Source of the DNA: DTLC01 sp964555645
GTDB taxonomy: Bacteria; Verrucomicrobiota; Verrucomicrobiia; Limisphaerales; DTLC01
Direction of reading: 5' to 3'
Assembly: GCA_964555645.1 (NCBI GenBank)
Contig: CAZKTA010000024.1
Span: forward strand, 1-36,999
DNA: 36,999 nt
Shown: positions 1 through 7,758 of the stretch, piece by piece
Layout of the letters: every line of letters starts with the position of its first letter
Position numbering within the stretch: the first letter of the stretch is position 1
The notes under the pieces: model-generated
The model's database searches: none
Told to the model about the DNA's origin: nothing
What the model saw: only the letters and a program-made list of their open reading frames with translations
Position numbers and translations under genes: made by a program

Positions 1-327
1 CGCCAGCGCTAGCTCGGGGTTTTCCCGTGCCCATTGCCGGCATTCGTCTGGGTCGCCTGGTGGTTCCGTTGGTCTTAGCTCAGCCGTAGATGGCTGCTCG
101 GATGCAGGCACTAACCTGAGGCTTTTGGACAGCAGAAGCGCTCGGGAGGTTTGGTGCTTTTGCGTGCCGGCTGGTGCTTGCATGGCAGTAGCTTGTATGG
201 CAGTGCGATCCTGAGTGACCGTTTGAGTTTCCAACGGAGCGTGAGCGCGAAACAGGAGCGTAGCCATTGTCAGCACACACCCGAAGAGGCAGATCAGAAT
301 CAGCAGTTTGCCAAGGTGTGTTGTCAT
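1..327 (-). CDS. Membrane-anchored protein with alpha-helical repeat start, cut by left edge
   Basis: Reading the minus strand from an ATG at 327, 109 codons stay open to the window edge. The product starts MTTHLGKLLILICLFGCVLT, which gives a hydrophobic signal anchor at about residues 6-27. A polar, Gln/Thr/Ala-rich linker follows to about residue 90. The last visible residues, DECRQWARENPELALA, have the W-A-x-x-[DN]-P-x-x-A-x pattern repeated in the next gene upstream (355-1614), so the two probably belong to the same helical-repeat family. The ATG lies 27 bases after that gene's stop, which suggests co-transcription. No good Shine-Dalgarno sequence is visible. Function is unknown; a periplasmic scaffold role is inference only. 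Confidence 0.6.
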   Translation of the reverse strand, partial: MTTHLGKLLILICLFGCVLTMATLLFRAHAPLETQTVTQDRTAIQATAMQAPAGTQKHQTSRALLLSKSLRLVPASEQPSTAELRPTEPPGDPDECRQWARENPELALA

Positions 328-354
328 GTTGTAATAAAGGTCAGGTTGATAAGT

Positions 355-1614
355 TTAGAACTCAAGATCTGCGGCTGCATTCAATGAATTCAAACGTTGC
401 TTTGTTTGGTCTGGGATTTCGGCGTCGGCAAGCCACTGTTTTGCAGCCTCGGGATCCAGTTTGAGCCACAGCGTCATTGCCTTTTCAAGTGTGCGCTCGC
501 GCGCGGTTGGGTCTTTAGCTTTGACCGCGAGGCGGGCGGCAGCTTCTGGTTGCCAGATGTGCACTGCTTCAACATAAGCTTCAATTGCTTTGTCCCAGAG
601 AACGGTTCCTCCAAGTAGTTGCTCAATCCATTGGCTGGCGGCGGCTGGGTTTACCGGGGCACAGACATCGAGCACTCGCACGATTCCTTGCTCTTGAAGG
701 ATCGGGTCAGCGAGTTTGGCGGCTTTGGCGAATGCTCGCTGTGGATCTTGCGTAGCCCAACGTTCCAATGCGATAACCACCGCGCGCCGCCGCAACTCGG
801 GGCCCGGAAGATTTAAGGCGAACTGAAGCGCGGCTTCCGGCTCGTAGTCAGCCCATGATTCGGTTGCGATTACAATTGCCAAGTCTTTTTCAGCGTCAAC
901 ATGCAGCGATTGGGCCCATTTGATGGCAGCTTGGCGGTCGGTGACAGCCCAGTTTTGCGCGATGTTGATCAGCAGGGCAGTCTTGGTGTCGCCGGAGGGA
1001 AGATTTTGCACGATTGCAGAGGCTGCAGCCGGATCAGAATGCACCCAGACGAAGTAAACACTGCGCAACGCTGTTTGTTTGAGAGGTCCGGTGGGCAAGT
1101 CGTTTGCCCATTTCAATGCTTCGTTGATATTGTTTCTTGCCCATGTTTCGGAGATGAGCGAGACGGCCTCGGTACGCGCGCGACCGGGCTTCATTTTCAA
1201 GGCTGCCGTTGCTGCGGCCGAAGGATCGGTGCGCGCGTATGCGATAGCTATACTTCGGATGGCCTCGACCTTGGGAAGGCCCTCAGGCAGTTGCGACACA
1301 TACGCAAACGCTTCCGCAGGTGCGAGCTCACCCCAGCGTTTCAGCACTGAATCCCGGAAAACCAATTGCTCCCGCACGGATTTCAAATTATCGACAGCCT
1401 TGATGGCGTCTGGGATGTCTGCAAGGGTGAGCTCACTTCCTAAGCGGGCGAGTGACTCTAGACGTCGGTCAATTTGTTTTTCAGCACGCGCTTTTTCAAT
1501 GCGGACGCTAAGCGTGTTTGTAGCGGTGTTTGTCTCCGCGCCCGGCGTTATTAGGGCGCCGCTCACAAACAATGAGGCAATCAAAAGCCGGCGTGATCGG
1601 ATTGTTTGATACAC
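355..1614 (-). CDS. Exported alpha-helical repeat protein (W-A..DP.AA repeats)
   Basis: About 419 residues starting at a GTG at 1614. The frame is open up to 1704, but that extension contains the terminator of the GH5 gene (1621-1662) and overlaps that gene's last codons, so the longer start is rejected. From the GTG the protein has a basic start (YQTIRSRR) and a hydrophobic stretch ending near ALITPGA, a credible signal peptide. The rest is about nine degenerate helical repeats of roughly 32-36 residues with a recurring pattern of W-A, two or three residues, DP, then AA (for example ETWARNNINEALKWANDLP and ALERWATQDPQRAFAKAAKL). They resemble HEAT/TPR-like solenoids, a kind expanded in Verrucomicrobia. 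No catalytic motif is visible. It probably binds proteins in the periplasm; this is inference. An AGG five bases before the GTG may serve as ribosome binding site. Confidence 0.7.
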   Translation of the reverse strand: MYQTIRSRRLLIASLFVSGALITPGAETNTATNTLSVRIEKARAEKQIDRRLESLARLGSELTLADIPDAIKAVDNLKSVREQLVFRDSVLKRWGELAPAEAFAYVSQLPEGLPKVEAIRSIAIAYARTDPSAAATAALKMKPGRARTEAVSLISETWARNNINEALKWANDLPTGPLKQTALRSVYFVWVHSDPAAASAIVQNLPSGDTKTALLINIAQNWAVTDRQAAIKWAQSLHVDAEKDLAIVIATESWADYEPEAALQFALNLPGPELRRRAVVIALERWATQDPQRAFAKAAKLADPILQEQGIVRVLDVCAPVNPAAASQWIEQLLGGTVLWDKAIEAYVEAVHIWQPEAAARLAVKAKDPTARERTLEKAMTLWLKLDPEAAKQWLADAEIPDQTKQRLNSLNAAADLEF

Positions 1615-1620
1615 GGCCCT

Positions 1621-1662
1621 AGAAAAGACTGCGGCAGCAAGACCAAACCCGCTGCCGCAGTC
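1621..1662 (-). terminator. Rho-independent terminator of the GH5 gene
   Basis: Perfect 12-bp inverted repeat: arms 1627-1638 and 1651-1662, with a 12-base loop. Read on the minus strand, GACTGCGGCAGC pairs with GCTGCCGCAGTC and is followed directly by TTTTCT (1626-1621). It lies 21 bases after the GH5 stop codon and just before the GTG of the next gene. Confidence 0.85.
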
Positions 1663-1682
1663 GTCTAAAAGAAGTTGTGGGT

Positions 1683-3311
1683 TTATGGCGCTTGGAATGC
1701 CCATTGCTGGTTGTTACCGCCTAGCCATTGCCAGAGATGAACCCTCGCGCCGTCTGCAGTAGAAACGCCTTCCACGTCCAGGCATGAGCCTGTGGCATGG
1801 GTCGGCGTGAGCCGGTAATAACCGCTACTTGTAGCCGTGAATGTGTACTTCTGGTTGGCGCCGCCCCAGTAATCCCACAGTTGAACCTTGGTGCCGTTAG
1901 CTGTGCCCGAGGCGTTGATATCAACGCACCTGCCACTCTGTACACCGATGATGCTATATTGACCTCCACCGCGGTGGGTTACGATCCAGCGCTGGTTGTT
2001 GCCGCCGGTGTAGGGCCATTGGATGATTTGCGTGCCATTGGCGGTTTGAGCACCGTAGGCGTCCATTGCCTTGCCACTGTGCCGAGCAATGATCCTGTAC
2101 GTGCCGTCGGGAATCGGGCCGCCAACGTTATACTGGTACCACCAATCAAATGCTGCCTGCGCGCCTTGTTTTGAGCTCAGCGTGCAGTTTGCCGGCATAG
2201 ATTGTGTGAGATCATGGAGCAGGTCGCTAAGGAAACCAATCAGCCAAGACACGTTACCGGCGGTATCAATACAGCCCTTGAGCGCAGTGCCAAAACCTGC
2301 TGTGCTACCCCGACATAGACCGGTATCTTCCGGGAACCAAAAACATTCCGTGATGATCATCGGCCACCTGTCAGTAGCAGGCTTGTATTGGTTGTTCCAC
2401 AGGTTCTGCAAAGCCGTGGTGTTGTCGTGCACGCCGCCATAAGCCGGATAAAAATGGCTCGCAATACCGCAATGCGTGCCGGTGAAGGGATAACGGGCGT
2501 GTTGGTGGGGTGAGCCCTGCCATTCCAGTGTGGGCACCCAGATCACGTTGTTAGCCCCCGTGTTCCGAACTGCATTGATCACAGGCTGTATCCAGGTCCT
2601 GAATGCCGAAAAGTATTTGTCTTGTCCGAAGCCCCAGTCGCCGTTGCCCAGGACGGATTCAATCTCAACCGGCTCATTCATGAGCTCGAACATGATGTTG
2701 TCCACATTCTTGATACCTGGAGCATTGGCGACAGTCTGCCAGAAGGTGATCAAGCGCTGCTGTTCTGTCCTGCCGCAGTTACGTGTGCCGTTATTGGGCG
2801 TATTAATCGGCCCTGTGGCGGAGATCACCAGGTAGAGGCCGCGCGACCTGAGATGATTGGCGTATGGAACCACGAAGTTTTGGATCCAGCCGTTGAACTG
2901 ACTTGAGTTAACCAAGCCGCCCTCGGCCGTCCAACCACCGATTGTGTCGGTATTCATCCGCACAAATCGGCAGTACCAACCGTAGTTCCGGCCGTATTTT
3001 GGGCTGGTGTCGCTCATTACATCTGCCGCTGCCTTTAAAAAGTTCAGCAGGCCGGCCACGTTGTTGGGATTGGTCCAGTCGGTCGGGTCGCTGTACCATC
3101 TCCCCTGGCCGTTAAACCAGGTTGCGGTGGGCTGCATCCACCCGCCCATCAGGCGCACGTTCTGGCCGCCTGCCTGCAGGTTTTTGCCGCTCACACTCAG
3201 CATGGGTGTGGATTGTCCTACATAAGCGTGTACGCTTATCGGGACTATGGCTGCCGCAACAATGGTGGCAGCACGGAGTTTATTTCGGGTTGTTTTTATT
3301 CGTGTCGTCAT
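1683..3311 (-). CDS. Secreted GH5-like endoglycanase with C-terminal ricin-type lectin domain (CBM13)
   Basis: 542 residues from an ATG at 3311. A signal peptide is clear (residues 1 to about 29, ending SVHA). The catalytic part (about 35-395) looks like a clan GH-A, GH5-type barrel: FELMNEP places the acid/base at E213, and WPMIITECFW places the nucleophile at E322. GH5 enzymes cut beta-1,4-glucan, mannan or related backbones; the substrate cannot be told from sequence alone. Residues 401-542 form a ricin-B/CBM13 beta-trefoil with three repeats ending in Q-x-W-like motifs (NNQRWIV, ANQKYTF, NNQQWAF) and three RxxGKxMDA/GRCVDI/GSCLDVEG-type sugar sites. It is transcribed alone, away from the GH2 gene, and ends at a strong terminator. 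Confidence 0.88.
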   Translation of the reverse strand: MTTRIKTTRNKLRAATIVAAAIVPISVHAYVGQSTPMLSVSGKNLQAGGQNVRLMGGWMQPTATWFNGQGRWYSDPTDWTNPNNVAGLLNFLKAAADVMSDTSPKYGRNYGWYCRFVRMNTDTIGGWTAEGGLVNSSQFNGWIQNFVVPYANHLRSRGLYLVISATGPINTPNNGTRNCGRTEQQRLITFWQTVANAPGIKNVDNIMFELMNEPVEIESVLGNGDWGFGQDKYFSAFRTWIQPVINAVRNTGANNVIWVPTLEWQGSPHQHARYPFTGTHCGIASHFYPAYGGVHDNTTALQNLWNNQYKPATDRWPMIITECFWFPEDTGLCRGSTAGFGTALKGCIDTAGNVSWLIGFLSDLLHDLTQSMPANCTLSSKQGAQAAFDWWYQYNVGGPIPDGTYRIIARHSGKAMDAYGAQTANGTQIIQWPYTGGNNQRWIVTHRGGGQYSIIGVQSGRCVDINASGTANGTKVQLWDYWGGANQKYTFTATSSGYYRLTPTHATGSCLDVEGVSTADGARVHLWQWLGGNNQQWAFQAP

Positions 3312-3997
3312 TTGTTGTTTGTTTTTGGCTTGTTATTTGTTGTTGTGGCTTTGACCGTTTCAAGCAAGCCACCTTAGACCACCTGGTGCATGCGCTTCAA
3401 TATGACGTTTGTCATGTTTACATTTTCCAAATGGTATGGCATTTAGCGGGTCGAATTGCGCATGATGAACGCCAAATTTATCCTCATTTTACGCACTGTG
3501 TCTTTGTTATTTTGCAGTCTGAACGGACATTTCCCGATGGCTCTGGATCCTGAATGCACCCCGGCTTTAGTGGGAGTGAACATTTCGGTGTGTTGCGGGT
3601 CAACTTCAGGAACTGAATTTACTTAAAGCCACAACCCAAGCGGTTTTGTCGCGCACTTCGGCGGCAGGAGTTTTATTGGCTGGAGGTGTTATTGGATATT
3701 GGGGATCATCATTGACCGGTGCTGCAGCTTTGTTGAGAGCATGGTGGCCAGGTTTTATGGAGCTTGATGGTGTGTAGGTGAAAGTAGGGGCATAAGCAGG
3801 TGGGCTGTGTTTCTACTGCAAAGTTTGGGTAAAAAGCGACGTTGACAAAAGGTTCGACTGTAATTTCTCGAGAGCGCCTTGGATTTTCATCCTTGGCAAA
3901 GGAGCAATTTGGGTTGAGTTAAAGAATGAATTTTTGTGTGCGCAGAACTGGTAGCCGCGGCTAAATTTTTGGTTTAGTTAAAATTGGCATTTCACAG
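3312..3997. other. Divergent intergenic region between GH5 and GH2 genes
   Basis: 686 bases without a convincing gene; the open frames here lack codon bias and recognisable products. The part next to the GH5 start is rich in TTGTT/TTTG on the plus strand, giving an A-rich leader on the minus strand. It must hold the promoters for both divergent genes. A TTGACA occurs at 3842-3847, but no good -10 box lies at the right distance. A short palindrome at 3402-3415 is listed separately. Confidence 0.5.
3402..3415. promoter_or_regulatory. Short palindrome upstream of GH5, possible operator
   Basis: ATGAC-GTTT-GTCAT, two 5-bp arms separated by 4 bases, centred about 97 bases before the GH5 ATG. It loosely resembles a CRP/FNR-type site (TATGA-N6-TCATG) and is a weaker relative of the perfect site at 18704-18719. 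A minus-strand TCTAAG lies about 30 bases downstream of its centre, similar to the geometry at 18704. It is short enough to arise by chance. Confidence 0.2.
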
Positions 3998-6900
3998 ATG
4001 ATTACAGCAAATAAAACCTTGCTAGTGCTCGCCACAATTGGAGTTGGCATGGTTGTAATGGCCCAAGCGCCGGTGCCAGTAGAGATCGAAGATCCCGAAT
4101 GCCTCGGGATCAATAAGGAACCGTACCACGCCACGCTCATGCCGTATGCAAACTTAAAGGAGGCGCTGGCGGCGAACAGGTACAAGTCTTCTTACTATCG
4201 TAGTCTCAATGGCAAGTGGAAATTCCGCTGGGTGCCAGAGCCGAGTCTCCGTCCTGTGGACTTTTACAAGCTCGACTTCGACCTGAGCGGTTGGGCGGAG
4301 ATCCCGGTTCCATCGAACTGGGAGGTGCACGGTTACGGCACCCCCTTTTATCGGAACTTTGGTTACACGATCCGGCGGGATTGGCCGCGGGTAATGAGCG
4401 AGCCACCCAGGCACTGGACCGCTTACAAAGAGCGGAATCCGGTGGGCAGCTACCGTCGCGACTTCGATTTGCCTGCTGAGTGGAAAGGCCGTCGCGTGTT
4501 TATCACATTCGAGGGTGTGGACTCGGCATTCTTCCTGTGGATCAACGGCGAGAAGGTGGGCTACAGCGTCAATAGCCGCAACCCGGCCGAGTTTGATATC
4601 ACCAGGTACGTCAAGCCCGGCAAAAATACAGTAGCGGTCGAGGTTTACAAGTATAGCTCTGGCACGTGGCTTGAAGACCAAGATATGTGGCGCCTGAGCG
4701 GCATTTTCCGCGATGTTTTCCTTTGGAGCGCGCCGCATGTGCATGTGCGGGATTTCTATGTGAAAACCGAACTCGACGAGCAATATAAGAATGCGACGTT
4801 AGAAGTGTCTGCGAAGGTGAAGAATTACGGTGACAGACGGGCGCACGAGCGACGCTTTTCCGTGACATTATACGATGTCGGGGGGAAGCCTGTGCCCGGG
4901 GCAAATGGGCAAGTCACCGTCCCCGCCTTGAATGCCGGTGAGGAAACAGTCGTGCAAGTGACAGTGCCGGTGGCCAATCCTGCCAAGTGGACGGCTGAGA
5001 CCCCGAATCTCTACACCACGGTGTTGGCGTTGTCTGATGGATCCGAGACAGAATGGCTTTCTGTGCGGACGGGTTTCCGCAAGATCGAGATTAGGGGCCG
5101 CCAGCTTTTTGTCAATGGCGTGCCTATCAAGCTCAAGGGCGCAAACCGCCACGAGCACTGGCCTGACGTCGGCCACGCAATCACCGAAGAACAAATGATC
5201 CGTGACCTCGAACTTCTTAAGCGGGGCAACTGCAATCACGTCCGCACAGCCCATTACTCTAATAGTCCGCGTTGGTATGAGCTGTGCGACGAGTGGGGCA
5301 TCTGGCTTGTGGCCGAGGCCAATTGCGAATACCACGGTTATGACCGCAGGTTTGACAACGAGCCACGGATGAAAGCTGCCATTGTCGATCGGAACGTGGC
5401 CAACGTAGAGAACTTCAAAAACCATGCATCTGTGATCATCTGGTCGCTCGGCAACGAGTGCGGCGCCGGCGGCAGCAACTTCATGGCTGCACTGGAGGCT
5501 ATAAAGGCCATTGATCCTACGCGTCCAACGCATTACGAGCGGTTTGGTATCGGAGCTGGCAATCCTACCGACATTGACAGTCAAATGTACGTGCACCCTA
5601 ATGATCTGCGTCGGCTCGCCAATGACCCGAAGTTGACCAAGCCATATTACCTTTGCGAGTACGCACATGCGATGTTCAACTCCATGGGTGCAATTGGCGA
5701 ATACAACGATCTGTTTGACCAGTACCCGAGCTTGCTTGGTGGCGCGATCTGGGAATGGCAGGACCAGGGCCTGTGGAACCGGCGCGATCCCAAACGCCAG
5801 TTCATCGCCTTCGGCGGCGGTTTCGGCGATGTGCCCAACGACCATTACTTCATCCACAAAGGCGTCGTGTTTTCCGAGCGCCAACTCAAGCCGCATTACC
5901 CCGAAATGAAACGGGTGTACCAGTGGATTGGTATTACACCTGTGGACCTGGCCGCCGGTCAAATACGGATCAAGAACAAGTACGCCTTCATCACGCTCGA
6001 CGGCTTTGCCGGCAGTTGGACGCTCACCGAGGACGGGCGTGTCTTGCAGCGAGGCAAGTTGCCCGTGCCTGCGCTCAGTCCCGGCAACGAACAAGTTATG
6101 ACCGTGCCGTTCAAACGGTTCATGCCCAAACCCGGCGCGGTTTACCATTTGAACGTATCGTTCGCGCTCAAGCACGACCAGCGTTGGGCCAAGGCCGGTT
6201 ATGAAGTGGCAGCAGCTCAGTTCGAACTGCCCGTTGCGGCTCCGCGTGTTGTACCTGACGTGATGTCCATGCCGGCGTTGAAGGTCACCGAGGACGGTCA
6301 AATAATCACAATCACGGGGAAAGGGTTCGAGGTGGTTTTCGACAAGCAGGCAGGCACGTTTTCGCAACTCAGGCGGGATGGAAGAGATTTGTTGGTAGAT
6401 GGTGCCGGTCCGCGTCTGCATCTGTGGCGTGCACCGCATCGGAATGACGACATGTGGGCTTACCGCGACTGGCAACGGTTTGGGCTTACCGATCTGAAAC
6501 GTTCCGTGAGGCAGGTGAGTGTCAGTCAGCCTTGCCCTGCCGAGGTCCGCATTGAGGCAGTGATCAACGCCGAGGGTAAACAGGAATACAGCGTGCTACA
6601 TTCTGCCGTTTACACGATTTACGGTGACGGCTTGATCGTGGCTGACAACGCAGTGACACCGACGGGACGCCGCATTCCTTGGGCGCGCCTAGGAGTGCGG
6701 TTGGAACTGCTGCCACAGTATGACCAAGTCACGTATCTTGGGCGCGGGCCGATGGAGAACTACAGCGATCGCAAACGCGGTTCCGATGTCGGGCTTTATT
6801 CGGCTACGGTGCGTGAACTCATGACGCCTTACGCGAAACCGATGGAATGTGGCAATCACGAGGACGTGCGGTGGGTGGCGGTCTACGGGCGGCGGTCGCC

Positions 6901-7675
6901 TGCCCTCATGGTGCAGGCGAATGATGACGTGTTGCAATTCTCTGCTTTACCTTACACTGACGAGGTGATGAACGCGACTGAATACTCCGTGGATTTGCCG
7001 CCCAGCCGCAGCACTGTGCTCACCGTGGCCAAGCGCACTTTGGGTGTTGGGTCTGCTGCTTGCGGGCCACGTCCGCTCGATCAGTACATCCTCTGGTCGG
7101 ACCCGGCAACCTTTTCATATGTGCTACGGTTGTTGCCCACTGGGCCAAGGGACTTTATCGCGTTCGGGCGGGTTGGCCCTCCACAGAATCGTAACAAGCC
7201 GACGCCTGAACTACACCAAAGAGCCGCCGAGCCAACGAGACCTGCGATCCGCGGCAAGGCAATCGCGGCGAGCAGTTTTGAGCCCGGCGAGGGCGAGATC
7301 CACCACGCGGTGGATGGCGACGAAAACACTTTCTGGCACAGCCGTTGGAGTGGCGAACCGGCGCAGCCACCCCACTTTCTGACGTTGGACTTCGGGCGTG
7401 AGGTCAATGTGTCTGCTGTGAACTATGTGGCGCGGGTTGACATGGAAAACGGGCACATCCGCGACTACGAGATTTATTTGTCCATGGACGGCCAGAACTG
7501 GGGTGCACCAGCCGCCAAAGGCAGCATATCGCCCGGCGCAGCCAAGGAGCGTATTTTGCTCTCCAAGCCGGTCAAGGCGCGGTTTCTGAAACTGGTGGTC
7601 TTGAGCGAGCAGTTGGGTCAGCCGTTTGCGACCGTGGCGGAAATGAGTGTGGAGGAGGCCGTGCAGACTCGCTGA
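3998..7675 (+). CDS. Exported GH2 beta-galactosidase with C-terminal F5/8 type C (CBM32-like) domain
   Basis: 1225 residues; the ATG at 3998 gives a signal peptide (hydrophobic 7-21, cleavage near VVMA-QAP). Domains follow the LacZ plan: sugar-binding jelly roll (about 65-245), Ig-like domain (about 247-360), barrel (about 362-660), then the two C-terminal LacZ domains (to about 1045). IIWSLGNECGAG gives acid/base E487, and YYLCEYAHAM gives nucleophile E554. About 140 residues beyond the usual LacZ end form a discoidin/CBM32-like domain (about 1085-1215: HHAVDGDENTFWHSRW, LTLDFGREVNVSAVNY). The length above the roughly 1020 of LacZ is explained by this domain and the signal peptide. It removes terminal beta-galactose from oligosaccharides, probably in the periplasm or outside the cell. 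It is the first gene of a same-strand glycosidase run; the next starts 83 bases downstream. No clear Shine-Dalgarno is seen. Confidence 0.92.
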   Translation: MITANKTLLVLATIGVGMVVMAQAPVPVEIEDPECLGINKEPYHATLMPYANLKEALAANRYKSSYYRSLNGKWKFRWVPEPSLRPVDFYKLDFDLSGWAEIPVPSNWEVHGYGTPFYRNFGYTIRRDWPRVMSEPPRHWTAYKERNPVGSYRRDFDLPAEWKGRRVFITFEGVDSAFFLWINGEKVGYSVNSRNPAEFDITRYVKPGKNTVAVEVYKYSSGTWLEDQDMWRLSGIFRDVFLWSAPHVHVRDFYVKTELDEQYKNATLEVSAKVKNYGDRRAHERRFSVTLYDVGGKPVPGANGQVTVPALNAGEETVVQVTVPVANPAKWTAETPNLYTTVLALSDGSETEWLSVRTGFRKIEIRGRQLFVNGVPIKLKGANRHEHWPDVGHAITEEQMIRDLELLKRGNCNHVRTAHYSNSPRWYELCDEWGIWLVAEANCEYHGYDRRFDNEPRMKAAIVDRNVANVENFKNHASVIIWSLGNECGAGGSNFMAALEAIKAIDPTRPTHYERFGIGAGNPTDIDSQMYVHPNDLRRLANDPKLTKPYYLCEYAHAMFNSMGAIGEYNDLFDQYPSLLGGAIWEWQDQGLWNRRDPKRQFIAFGGGFGDVPNDHYFIHKGVVFSERQLKPHYPEMKRVYQWIGITPVDLAAGQIRIKNKYAFITLDGFAGSWTLTEDGRVLQRGKLPVPALSPGNEQVMTVPFKRFMPKPGAVYHLNVSFALKHDQRWAKAGYEVAAAQFELPVAAPRVVPDVMSMPALKVTEDGQIITITGKGFEVVFDKQAGTFSQLRRDGRDLLVDGAGPRLHLWRAPHRNDDMWAYRDWQRFGLTDLKRSVRQVSVSQPCPAEVRIEAVINAEGKQEYSVLHSAVYTIYGDGLIVADNAVTPTGRRIPWARLGVRLELLPQYDQVTYLGRGPMENYSDRKRGSDVGLYSATVRELMTPYAKPMECGNHEDVRWVAVYGRRSPALMVQANDDVLQFSALPYTDEVMNATEYSVDLPPSRSTVLTVAKRTLGVGSAACGPRPLDQYILWSDPATFSYVLRLLPTGPRDFIAFGRVGPPQNRNKPTPELHQRAAEPTRPAIRGKAIAASSFEPGEGEIHHAVDGDENTFWHSRWSGEPAQPPHFLTLDFGREVNVSAVNYVARVDMENGHIRDYEIYLSMDGQNWGAPAAKGSISPGAAKERILLSKPVKARFLKLVVLSEQLGQPFATVAEMSVEEAVQTR

Positions 7676-7758
7676 GGGATGTGTCATTCGAGCCCCGGAA
7701 CTATATGAAGTTTGTCTTATTTCGGTTTCTTCAGGTGTTGTCAACACAGGCTGTACCT

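Noticed and set aside
3842..3870. TTGACA-based promoter for the GH2 gene
   Set aside because: No acceptable -10 hexamer at 16-18 bases; the match is probably chance.
4868..6475. 535-codon minus-strand open frame inside the GH2 gene
   Set aside because: Shadow of the GH2 coding frame; the plus strand has full family motifs and the minus frame has none.
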